Shown: positions 1 through 6,430 of the stretch, in pieces
How the letters are laid out: each line of letters starts with the position of its first letter
Numbering within the stretch: the first letter of the stretch is position 1
Position numbers and translations under genes: made by a program
Notes under the pieces: generated by a model
Told to the model about the DNA's origin: nothing
The model's input: the letters and a program-made list of their open reading frames with translations, nothing else
The model's database searches: none
NCBI GenBank assembly: GCA_964250215.1
Contig: CAXUEX010000133.1
Span: 1 to 7,726, forward strand
Length of the DNA: 7,726 nucleotides
From: DAIDJM01 sp964250215
GTDB taxonomy: Bacteria > Pseudomonadota > Alphaproteobacteria > Acetobacterales > Acetobacteraceae
Reading direction: 5' to 3'

Positions 1-54
1 GCGTGGCATGGCGATCTTTTCCGCTTGGGCGGTGGGAGTCAGCAAGACGGTCAT
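1..54 (-). CDS. N-terminal fragment of an unrecognised protein
   Basis: The last gene of the minus-strand cluster starts here with an ATG that overlaps the lspA stop codon as ATGA, and runs off the left edge. Only 18 residues are visible, beginning MTVLLTPTAQAEKIAMPR. That is too little to name a family; no clear signal peptide or lipobox is seen in this piece. The overlap with lspA argues for translational coupling and membership of the same operon. Confidence rests on the overlap and on the arrangement, not on homology. A chance ORF is possible. Confidence 0.5.
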   Translation of the reverse strand, partial: MTVLLTPTAQAEKIAMPR

Positions 55-133
55 CGGGCGTCGGCCGCCGGTGCCGGCGGTTGGGCGGCCGACGGCCGAG
101 GACTTATGGTCCCCTCGAGCAGCAAGGCCGCGA

Positions 134-179
134 CGCCGAGCACGATGGCGCTGTCGCCGAGGTTGAACACGTAGGGGAA
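134..179. repeat. left arm of a perfect 46-bp inverted repeat (original copy)
   Basis: This arm is the native lspA coding sequence for the conserved FPYVFNLGDSAIVLG region, in the correct frame with the downstream C-terminus. It is an exact reverse complement of bases 266-311. Identity stops at both edges (base 133 against 312, base 180 against 265). The arms are separated by 86 bases of intact lspA sequence. Confidence 0.95.
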
Positions 180-265
180 GGGGTCCCAGCCGCCCCAATG
201 CAGGTGCAGGAAATCCGTGACTTGGCCGAAACGGAAGCGGTCGGCGACGTTGCCGAGCGCTTCCG

Positions 266-311
266 TTCCCCTACGTGTTCAACCTCGGCGACAGCGCCAT
301 CGTGCTCGGCG
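266..311. repeat. right arm of a perfect 46-bp inverted repeat (displacing copy)
   Basis: This arm is an exact reverse complement of bases 134-179. Read in the lspA direction it gives hydrophilic residues such as HDGAVAEVEHVGE, where LspA should have a hydrophobic segment leading into GNxxDR. The copy occupies nearly the same length as the family would need (the gene is one base short of in-frame), so it looks like a replacement and not a simple insertion. Which arm is original follows from family knowledge: 134-179 encodes a canonical motif and this arm does not. Confidence 0.93.
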
Positions 312-576
312 CGGCGCAGCCAGAGCAGCAGCGCGGCGACGACCGCGATGGCGATGGCGGAGAGCAGCATTTCGCCCCAGAAACTGCCGGCCTGGAGCAG
401 ACCGAAGGTGACGCCGTGGTTGCGCACGAGGGTGAGATCGAGCAGGCCGGGGAGCAACGGGCCGCCGAAACGCTGCGCGAGATCGGCATCGTGCAGGACG
501 AATTGTTTCGCCATTTGATCGGCGGCCAGCACCGCGGCGGCGATGCCGAGCCCGAGCCGCAGGCGGCCGCGCTGGG

Positions 577-3357
577 TCATGCGGGCTGCTCCGCTTCGAG
601 TGCCTCGACGGCGTTCTCGCAGCGAAGGCAGAGCGTGGGGTGTCGGGCGCTTTCGCCGACTTCGGGCAGCACGCGCCAGCAGCGGGCGCATTTCTCGCCT
701 TGGGCAATTTTGGTCGCAACTTCGATGCCTGCTGCGGGATAGGTGCGGGCGCCGGAGACGATGGCGATCTCGGCCCAGGTTCCGGCATCGAGCAGCGCGC
801 GCGCATCTTCGGTCAGGCCGAGCGCGATATCGGCTTGCAGCGAGGATTTGATGCTGCCCTCGGCACGGCGCGCTTCGAGCGCGGCGGTGATTTCGCGCCG
901 CAGCTCGCGGATGCCTTGGAAGCGCGCCGCAAGCTCCGCGTTGTGCCAGGACTCGGGGATGTCCGGGAAGCGTTCCAGATGCACGCTGGCTTCCGCGCCG
1001 AAACGCGCCGTCCAGGCTTCCTCGGCCGTGAAGATCAGCACCGGGGCGAGCCAGATGCACAGGCAGCGGTGCAGATCGTCGAGCAGCGTGCGCACGGCGC
1101 GGCGGCGCGGGCTGTCGGGCCGGTCGCAATAGAGCGCGTCCTTGCGGATATCGAAATAGAAAGCCGAGAGGTCGGCGGCGCAGAAATTGTGCAGCTCGGG
1201 ATAGAGGCCGGCCCAATCGTGCGTGGCCACCGCCCGAGCGAGCCGCGCGCCGTGGCCGGCGAGCAGATGCCGCACGTAGCGTTCGAGTTCCGGCAATTCC
1301 TCGTGCGGCACGCGCTCGGCCGCGGTGAAGCCGTCGAGCCCGCCGAGCAGCCAGCGCAGCGTGTTGCGCAGGCGGCGGTAGAGTTCGGCCTGCTGCTTGA
1401 GGATTTCGGCGCCGATGCGCTGATCCTCGGTGACGTCGGTGTTCATCACCCAGAGCCGCAATATGTCGGCACCGTATTCGTCGATCACCTTTTGCGGCGC
1501 GGTGACGTTGCCGAGCGATTTGCTTTGCTTGCGGCCTTGTTCGTCTTGCGTGAAGCCGTGCGTGAGCACGGCGCGGAACGGTGCGGCGCCGCGCGAGCCG
1601 ACGGCTTCAAGCAGCGAGGATTGGAACCAGCCGCGGTGCTGGTCGGAACCTTCCGAATAGAGATCGGCCGGCCAGGGCAGGCCGCGCGCTTCGAGCACGA
1701 ACGCATGCGTCGATCCGCTCTCGAACCAGACATCGACGATGTCGCGCACCTGCTCGTAATCGGCCGGATCGTATTCCTGGCCGAGAAAGCGCGCGGGTGG
1801 CGAGGTGAACCACGCATCGGCGCCTTCGGTCGCGAAGGCCGCGACCACGCGGTTCGTCACCGCCGCGTCGCGCAGCACGTCGCCGGTTTTACGATGAACG
1901 AAAACCGGGATGGGCACGCCCCAGGCGCGTTGGCGGCTGATGCACCAGTCTGGGCGGCCCGCGACCATGCTGCCGATACGGCGCCTTCCGGCATCGGGCA
2001 CGAACACGGTTCGATCGATCGCGGCGAGGGCCCTTTCGCGGATCCGCTCCGGCCCGTCCATCCGGATAAACCATTGCGGTGTCGCACGGAAAATCAGCGG
2101 CGCCTTGGAACGCCAGGAATGCGGATAGCTGTGCACGAGCGTGCCGCGCGCGACGAGGCCGCCAGCATCGCGCAGCGCATCGCAGACGGGATCGGCGGCC
2201 TTGAACACGTGGATGCCGGCGAACACTGGCACACGCGGCAGATAGGTGCCGTCATCGGCGACGGTTTCGGGCACCGCGATGCCGTGTTCGCGGCAGAGCG
2301 CGAAATCGTCCTCGCCGTGGCCGGGGGCGAGGTGCACGAAGCCGGTGCCTTGCTCGGTGGTGACGAAACCGCCTTCGAGCAGGGGCACGTCGAAATCGTA
2401 GCCCTGGCCGCGCAGCGGGTGCGCGCAGACCAGCCCGCCGAGTTCGGCGCCGCGATGCACGTGCAGCACATGGTGCAGCGTGATGCCGGCGTCGCGCAGG
2501 TAATCGGGCACGAGCTTCAGCGCGATCAGCACGCGTTCGCCCGGCACCGAAGAACTGCCTTCCGCGACGCCGTCGATGCGCAGCAGCGCGTATTCGATTT
2601 CCGCGCCATAGGCGAGCGCGCGGTTGCCGGGAATGGTCCATGGCGTGGTCGTCCAGATCACGACCGCGGCGTCGTGCAAGGCGCCCGGCGAGACGATGCG
2701 AAAGCGCACCCAGATCGTGCTGGATTTGTGCTCGGCATATTCCACCTCGGCCTCGGCGAGCGCGGTCTGTTCCACGACGCTCCACATCACCGGGCGCAAG
2801 CCGCGATAGAGCGCGCCGTTCGCCACGAATTTGCCGATTTCGCCAGCGATTGCGGCTTCCGAGGCAAAATCCATCGTGGCGTAGCGGTGCTGCCAATCCG
2901 CCAGCACGCCGAGGCGGCGAAATTCGGCTTCCTGCACGCCCATCCAATGTGCCGCGTGGGCGCGGCATTCGGCGCGGAACTCGGTGAGCGGCACGTCCTC
3001 CTTGCGCTTGCCGGATTTGCGGGTGCGCTCCTCCACCTGCCATTCGATCGGCAATCCGTGGCAATCCCAGCCCGGGATGTAATTGGCATCGAACCCGGCC
3101 ATCTGGTGCGCGCGGTTCACCACATCCTTGAGGATTTTATTGAGCGCGGTGCCGATATGCAGATGACCGTTCGCGTAGGGCGGACCGTCATGCAGCACGA
3201 AAAGCTGGCGGCCGGCCGATTGCGCGCGCAGGCGCTGCCACAGCTGCATGTGTTCCCAGCGCGCGAGCATGGCGGGCTCGCGCTTCGGCAGCTCGGCGCG
3301 CATCGGGAAATCGGTGCGCGGCAGGAACACCGTGCCGCGGTAGTCACGCTCGCTCAT
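577..3357 (-). CDS. ileS: isoleucine--tRNA ligase
   Basis: This cytoplasmic class I synthetase charges tRNA-Ile and edits misactivated valine. The 926 residues match the usual bacterial length. Motifs in order: the HIGH region at about 65-73 (DGPPYANGHLHIGTALNK, last H replaced by T); the tRNA-editing CP1 domain with WTTTPWTIPGNRA near 235-247 and GTGFVHLAPGHGEDD near 338-352, whose late Asp is the editing-site residue of the family; DVWFESGS near 543; and the KMSKS loop as KQSKS near 611-615. The C-terminus carries the zinc-binding cysteines CARC (about 891-894) and CLRC (about 911-914). Start ATG is supported by AGGAA five bases upstream. The stop overlaps the lspA start and the start is 9 bases from the ribF stop, so the three genes are probably cotranscribed. 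The gene is intact, with no frame breaks. Confidence 0.97.
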   Translation of the reverse strand: MSERDYRGTVFLPRTDFPMRAELPKREPAMLARWEHMQLWQRLRAQSAGRQLFVLHDGPPYANGHLHIGTALNKILKDVVNRAHQMAGFDANYIPGWDCHGLPIEWQVEERTRKSGKRKEDVPLTEFRAECRAHAAHWMGVQEAEFRRLGVLADWQHRYATMDFASEAAIAGEIGKFVANGALYRGLRPVMWSVVEQTALAEAEVEYAEHKSSTIWVRFRIVSPGALHDAAVVIWTTTPWTIPGNRALAYGAEIEYALLRIDGVAEGSSSVPGERVLIALKLVPDYLRDAGITLHHVLHVHRGAELGGLVCAHPLRGQGYDFDVPLLEGGFVTTEQGTGFVHLAPGHGEDDFALCREHGIAVPETVADDGTYLPRVPVFAGIHVFKAADPVCDALRDAGGLVARGTLVHSYPHSWRSKAPLIFRATPQWFIRMDGPERIRERALAAIDRTVFVPDAGRRRIGSMVAGRPDWCISRQRAWGVPIPVFVHRKTGDVLRDAAVTNRVVAAFATEGADAWFTSPPARFLGQEYDPADYEQVRDIVDVWFESGSTHAFVLEARGLPWPADLYSEGSDQHRGWFQSSLLEAVGSRGAAPFRAVLTHGFTQDEQGRKQSKSLGNVTAPQKVIDEYGADILRLWVMNTDVTEDQRIGAEILKQQAELYRRLRNTLRWLLGGLDGFTAAERVPHEELPELERYVRHLLAGHGARLARAVATHDWAGLYPELHNFCAADLSAFYFDIRKDALYCDRPDSPRRRAVRTLLDDLHRCLCIWLAPVLIFTAEEAWTARFGAEASVHLERFPDIPESWHNAELAARFQGIRELRREITAALEARRAEGSIKSSLQADIALGLTEDARALLDAGTWAEIAIVSGARTYPAAGIEVATKIAQGEKCARCWRVLPEVGESARHPTLCLRCENAVEALEAEQPA

Positions 3358-3362
3358 CGTGG

Positions 3363-3367
3363 TTCCT
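3363..3367 (-). promoter_or_regulatory. Shine-Dalgarno of ileS
   Basis: On the minus strand AGGAA lies five bases before the ileS ATG and overlaps the last base of the ribF stop codon. It fixes the ileS start and suggests coupling to ribF translation. Confidence 0.7.
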
Positions 3368-4302
3368 CAAACGGTCAGTGCGGCGGCATTCCAGGCGCGG
3401 GCCGCCGTGGCATCGGTCTCGATCTGTTGCTGCAACGCATCGAGGCCGGCGAATTTGCGCTCGGGCCGCAGATAGGCGAGCAGGGAAACGGCGATTTCCT
3501 GGCCGTATAGATCGCCGGCGAAATCGAAGACGTGCGCCTCGATGCGCGATTCCGGACCGGCGTTCACGGTGGGGCGGCGGCCGATATTGGCGACCCCGCT
3601 GTATTCCGCGCCGTCCGCCAGGCGGACGCGCACCACATAGACGCCGCGGGCCGGTTCCAGATGTTCTCCCAGCGGCACGTTCGCGGTGGGAAAACCCAGC
3701 GTGCGGCCGCGATGGTCGCCGTGCTGCACCACGCCGCGCAGGCTCCAGTCGCGGCCGAGTTCGGCGTTGGCGCGTTCCGGATAGCCGTCCTGCAAGGCGC
3801 GGCGGATGCGGGAGGAGGAGAGCGGGCCGCGTGCGTCGGCGAGCGGCGGCACGATGGTGAGTCCGATGCCGGCCGGCTCGGCGAGCGTGGCGAGACAGGC
3901 GACATCGCCGGCGCGGCGGTGGCCGAAGGCGAAATCCGGGCCGCAGGCGAGATGCGCGGCGCCTAAGCCGGCGTTGAGCACCTCGGCCACGAAAGCTTCG
4001 GGGCTGAGTTCGGAAAACGCCTCGTCGAAGCAGAGCTGATAGATCAGCGTGACGCCGAGAGCCTGCAGGGCGGCGGCGCGCTCGGCCGGGAGGGTAAGGC
4101 GGAAGGGCGGATCGTCCGGCCGGAACAGGCGGCGGGGGTGCGGCTCGAAGGTGAGGACCGCGAGCGGTGCGGCAGGACGGGCGGCGTGAGCGGCGCGGAT
4201 CAGATGTGCGTGACCGCGGTGCACGCCATCGAAATTGCCGAGCGCTACGGTGGCGCCTTGCGCGGTGGCGGGCAGGTTCCGCCAATCGTCGAAAATCCGC
4301 AT
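3367..4302 (-). CDS. ribF: bifunctional riboflavin kinase / FAD synthetase
   Basis: RibF phosphorylates riboflavin to FMN and adenylates FMN to FAD in the cytoplasm. The 311 residues match the family length. The N-terminal FAD synthetase (nucleotidyltransferase) domain shows GNFDGVHRGH at 22-31, TFEPHP at 51-56 and SSSRIRRAL at 162-170. The C-terminal flavokinase domain shows GRTLGFPTANV at 199-209 with the PTAN signature, GVYVV at 220-224, ANIGRRPTV at 238-246 and the likely catalytic Glu at 255 in EAHVFDF, followed by LYGQEI and LRPERKF. The ATG at 4300-4302 places GNFDG at the usual distance from the N-terminus; the ribosome site is weak (AGAAG, with an 8-base gap). It is the first gene of the minus-strand cluster. 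I see no FMN riboswitch upstream. Confidence 0.96.
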   Translation of the reverse strand: MRIFDDWRNLPATAQGATVALGNFDGVHRGHAHLIRAAHAARPAAPLAVLTFEPHPRRLFRPDDPPFRLTLPAERAAALQALGVTLIYQLCFDEAFSELSPEAFVAEVLNAGLGAAHLACGPDFAFGHRRAGDVACLATLAEPAGIGLTIVPPLADARGPLSSSRIRRALQDGYPERANAELGRDWSLRGVVQHGDHRGRTLGFPTANVPLGEHLEPARGVYVVRVRLADGAEYSGVANIGRRPTVNAGPESRIEAHVFDFAGDLYGQEIAVSLLAYLRPERKFAGLDALQQQIETDATAARAWNAAALTV

Positions 4303-4360
4303 GGCGGGCTTCTGTTCCAGGCCGACCGGCTTGGCAAATGCGGCCCGGCGGGGCGGCCCA

Positions 4361-4379
4361 GACGTGTCATCGGCACGTC
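4361..4379. repeat. short inverted repeat upstream of ribF
   Basis: GACGTG and CACGTC form perfect 6-bp arms around a 7-base spacer, 58 to 77 bases upstream of the ribF start. It could be an operator half-site pair or part of a leader hairpin. In GC-rich DNA a 6-bp match is not rare, so this is only a candidate. Confidence 0.25.
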
Positions 4380-4439
4380 ATAACACAGCCTCGTGAGAAC
4401 GCGGCTTGACCGTTGCCAAACCCGGCACGCTGCCCCATT

Positions 4440-4532
4440 TCCCGCTTAGCACGCGCTTCGGCCACCCCCCCGTGCCGTGAGCGAAGTGCGAAAGGCGGCG
4501 TAGCCACCCCCCGGCTACGCCGCCGCGTTTTT
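4440..4532 (+). ncRNA. candidate small RNA or dapB leader with two C-loop hairpins
   Basis: Two consecutive stem-loops lie in the 275-bp divergent gap. Hairpin 1 pairs CGCGCTTCG (4452-4460) with CGAAGTGCG (4482-4490): nine pairs with one G-U in RNA. Hairpin 2 is the terminator at 4494-4524. The same ten bases, GCCACCCCCC, occur at 4461-4470 (loop of hairpin 1) and 4503-4512 (top of the stem and loop of hairpin 2). Upstream there are -35-like boxes, CTTGACC (4405-4411) and TTGCCA (4413-4418), but the corresponding -10 regions are poor (CATTTC at 4436-4441 is the best fit). The 5' end given here is a guess. C-rich loops that could pair with G-rich ribosome sites are a feature of several alphaproteobacterial small RNAs; membership of a known family is not claimed. 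Confidence 0.35.
4494..4532 (+). terminator. intrinsic terminator in the plus direction, before dapB
   Basis: GGCGGCGTAGCC (4494-4505) pairs perfectly with GGCTACGCCGCC (4513-4524) around a 7-base loop of A and six C, followed by GCG and five T (4528-4532). This is a strong 12-bp GC-rich stem with a short T tail. In the minus direction the tail is only three T, so it probably acts on plus-strand transcripts. No plus-strand protein gene lies upstream in the gap, so it ends either a small RNA or a dapB leader. It sits 45 bases before the dapB ATG. Confidence 0.7.
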
Positions 4533-4577
4533 CAGGCCCCGCTTTCCGCTGCTGACATGCCCGCGTAGAAGCCGGGA

Positions 4578-5330
4578 ATGCGCATTGGAATTGCCGGATT
4601 GGCGGGCCGTATGGGCCAGAGCGTGGCCGCGGTGCTGGCGGATAGCCATGATACGCTGACCGGCGGCCTGCTGCTGGCCGGCGAGCGACCGCCCGAGGGC
4701 GTTGCGGTGTATGCCGGCATCGCGGCGCTGGCGGCGGCCTGTGAAACGGTGATCGATTTCACGCATCCATCCGCCGTGCCGGCGCATGCCCGAGCCTGCG
4801 CCGACGCGGGCACGTGCTGGGTGCTGGGCACCACCGGCCTCGATCCGGCCGAGCAGCACGACGTGCATCGCGCGGCCGAGCGCATTGCGGTGGTGCAGGC
4901 GGCGAATTTCTCCACCGGCGTCACGCTGCTGCTGGAAGCGGCGGCGATGCTGGCCGCGGAGCTGCCGGCGGCGACGCACGATGCGGAAATTCTGGAGACG
5001 CATCACCGGCAGAAGATCGATGCGCCGTCCGGCACGGCACTGGCGCTGGCGCGCGTGGTGGCGGCGGCGCGCGGCGAGGCCGCGGATATTGCGGATGCGA
5101 ACCGGACGGGCGATCGCGGCGCGGGTATCGGCATCGCCAGTATGCGCAGCGGCCAGATTGCTGGCGAGCACCGGCTGAGCTTCACGAGCGCCGAGGAGCA
5201 GATCGTGCTGGAACACCGGGCGTTCGACCGGCGGATTTTCGCGCAGGGCGCCGTGCGGGCGGCGCGCTGGGCGCGGGGCAGGGCGCCTGGTTTGTATTCC
5301 ATGCGGGATGTTCTGGGGTTCAACCAATGA
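4578..5330 (+). CDS. dapB: 4-hydroxy-tetrahydrodipicolinate reductase
   Basis: DapB reduces 4-hydroxy-tetrahydrodipicolinate with NAD(P)H in the diaminopimelate/lysine pathway, supplying lysine and the peptidoglycan cross-linking residue. The 250 residues are slightly short for the family (about 270 in E. coli). The N-terminal nucleotide-binding fold shows GIAGLAGRMG at 4-13, VIDFTHPS at 58-65 and GTTGL at 84-88. The catalytic and substrate region shows NFSTGV at 110-115 and ETHHRQKIDAPSGTAL at 140-155, with the paired histidines at 142-143 and the lysine at 146. SMRSGQIAGEH (188-198) follows. The C-terminus, LYSMRDVLGF, is typical. The start is set by the glycine-rich loop; the ribosome site is weak. 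The stop overlaps the next gene's ATG (ATGA), implying coupled translation. A terminator-like hairpin lies just upstream. Confidence 0.96.
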   Translation: MRIGIAGLAGRMGQSVAAVLADSHDTLTGGLLLAGERPPEGVAVYAGIAALAAACETVIDFTHPSAVPAHARACADAGTCWVLGTTGLDPAEQHDVHRAAERIAVVQAANFSTGVTLLLEAAAMLAAELPAATHDAEILETHHRQKIDAPSGTALALARVVAAARGEAADIADANRTGDRGAGIGIASMRSGQIAGEHRLSFTSAEEQIVLEHRAFDRRIFAQGAVRAARWARGRAPGLYSMRDVLGFNQ

Positions 5331-6373
5331 ACTTCACGAGCGACAATGCCGCGCCGGCCTGCCCGGAGATACTGGCGGCGCTGGCCGCCTGCAATGCAGG
5401 GCCCGCTGCATCCTATGGCGCCGACCCGATCACGGCGCGATTTCGCGAAAAGATCGCTGCCATGTTTGGCGATGCGGCCGTGGCGCATCCGGTGGCGACT
5501 GGCACGGCGGCGAATGCGCTGGCGCTGGCGACGCTGGTGCATCCGTATGGCGCCGTGATCTGCGCCGAGGAGGCGCATATCGCGACGGATGAATGTGGCG
5601 CGCCGGAATTCTACACCGGCGGCGCGAAGCTGATGCCGCTGCCCTCGCCGGACGGCAAGATAAGGCCGGCCCAGATCGAGGCGGCGATGGCGCGCGCGCT
5701 GGATGGCGGCGTGCATCATGTGCTGCCGGAGGCGGTGAGCATCACGCAGGCAACGGAGTGGGGCACGGTTTATTCGCCGGCCGAAATTGCCGCGATTTCG
5801 GATGTGTGCCGGGGGCACGGGCTGGCGCTGCACATGGATGGCGCGCGGTTTGCAAACGCGGTGGCGCATCTTGGGTGTTCGCCGGCCGCGATCGGGGCTG
5901 ATGCGGGCGTGGATGTGCTGAGTTTCGGGGCGACGAAGAACGGTGCGCTGGCGGCGGAGGCGGTGATCTTCTTTCGGCCGGAACTCGCGGCCGGTTTCGA
6001 GCGCCGGCGCAAGCGGGCGGGTCAGCTCTGGTCGAAGATGCGGTTTCTATCGGCACAGCTCGACGCCTATTTGGCAGAGGCGCTGTGGTTGCGGAACGCG
6101 GCCCATGCGAATGCGATGGCGCAGCGCCTGGCGGATGGGTTGGCGGCGCTGCCGGAGGCGCAGGTGCTGCAGAACGTGCAGGCGAACGAAGTTTTCGTGG
6201 CGTTGCCGGAAGCCAGGGTGCAGGCGTTGGAAGCGGCGGGCGCGCGGTTTTACCGCTGGATCGAGGTGCCGGGCGTGCGGCATCCGGTGATCCGGCTGGT
6301 CACGAGCTTTGCGACGACCGACGAGGAGGTGGAGCAGTTCATCGGTTTGGCGTGGAAGCGCGCGGCGGCGTGA
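5327..6373 (+). CDS. ltaE: threonine aldolase family PLP enzyme (low-specificity L-threonine aldolase)
   Basis: This fold-type I PLP enzyme is predicted to cleave L-threonine or L-allo-threonine to glycine and acetaldehyde. The 348 residues match the family length. Seen in the sequence: TSDNAAPACPEI at the N-terminus, the phosphate-binding GTAAN near 59-63, His at 84 in EEAHI (cofactor-stacking position), HMDGARFANAV at 169-179 with the PLP-nitrogen Asp171, and SFGATKNGAL at 199-208 with the Schiff-base lysine Lys204. The reading frame stays open upstream through dapB, but the conserved protein begins at the ATG that overlaps the dapB stop, so that start is chosen. Cotranscription with dapB is likely. 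Substrate stereospecificity cannot be told from sequence; a beta-eliminating lyase relative is the main alternative. Confidence 0.92.
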   Translation: MNFTSDNAAPACPEILAALAACNAGPAASYGADPITARFREKIAAMFGDAAVAHPVATGTAANALALATLVHPYGAVICAEEAHIATDECGAPEFYTGGAKLMPLPSPDGKIRPAQIEAAMARALDGGVHHVLPEAVSITQATEWGTVYSPAEIAAISDVCRGHGLALHMDGARFANAVAHLGCSPAAIGADAGVDVLSFGATKNGALAAEAVIFFRPELAAGFERRRKRAGQLWSKMRFLSAQLDAYLAEALWLRNAAHANAMAQRLADGLAALPEAQVLQNVQANEVFVALPEARVQALEAAGARFYRWIEVPGVRHPVIRLVTSFATTDEEVEQFIGLAWKRAAA

Positions 6374-6430
6374 TGACGCGTTTCGGCGCATGATGGATCC
6401 GACTCGCGTCGCAATGCTTGCTCGGAAGGC
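6374..6430. other. short gap before the endonuclease, with a GGATCC site
   Basis: This 57-base gap lies between ltaE and the endonuclease. It contains GGATCC at 6395-6400, an RGATCY site of the type cut by some members of the BglII/BstYI family. It also has a weak 6-bp inverted repeat (GACGCG at 6375-6380, CGCGTC at 6405-6410) around that site. GGAAGG ends only one base before the endonuclease ATG, an unusually short ribosome-site spacing. No controller-protein gene fits here and no clear promoter is visible. Confidence 0.4.

Larger units (their letters stand above)
51..580 (-). pseudogene. lspA: lipoprotein signal peptidase (signal peptidase II), disrupted by an internal inverted duplication
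   Basis: LspA is the inner-membrane aspartyl peptidase that removes the signal peptide of prolipoproteins after Lgt modification. The N-terminal half (bases 580 to about 312, 92 residues) starts MTQRGRLRLG and shows a first membrane segment with DQMAK, then the conserved RNHGVTFGLL segment, then another hydrophobic segment ending LLLWLRRAE. The C-terminal half (about base 266 down to the stop at 51-53) carries both catalytic aspartates: EALGNVADRFRFG and FPYVFNLGDSAIVLG. The halves are in different frames. Between them lies a 46-bp reverse-complement copy of the FNLGDSAI coding stretch, in place of the hydrophobic segment that normally precedes GNxxDR. The locus is 530 bases, one short of a multiple of three; 531 would encode 176 residues, normal for LspA. 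As read, the N-terminal frame runs on as unrelated sequence to base 104. LspA is normally essential for diderm growth, so either the lesion is recent, another copy exists, or the assembly is wrong here. The start overlaps the ileS stop (ATGA). Confidence 0.85.

Noticed and set aside
104..1216. A 370-codon minus-strand frame that contains the LspA N-terminus
   Set aside because: The part before base 580 is an out-of-frame reading of ileS and the part after about 312 is the inverted arm and out-of-frame lspA. Only the middle is real protein.
640..3510. A 956-codon open frame on the plus strand, antisense to ileS
   Set aside because: It lies opposite an intact ileS with all its motifs. Long antisense frames are expected in GC-rich genes with strong third-position bias, and the translation resembles no family I recognise.
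4391..4441. A firm promoter call at CTTGACC or TTGCCA
   Set aside because: The -35 boxes look fair, but at 16-18 base spacing no convincing -10 follows, so no promoter feature is listed.
4303..4450. Possible FMN riboswitch upstream of ribF
   Set aside because: None of the conserved RFN-element sequence is visible on the minus strand.
4814..5326. A long N-terminal extension of the threonine aldolase frame
   Set aside because: The upstream part is the shifted frame of dapB, glycine/arginine-rich and without family similarity. The enzyme begins at the ATG overlapping the dapB stop.
4515..5327. A 270-codon minus-strand frame covering dapB
   Set aside because: It mirrors dapB almost exactly, is rich in Arg/His/Ala and has no recognisable motif. 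It is a shadow of a clear dapB.
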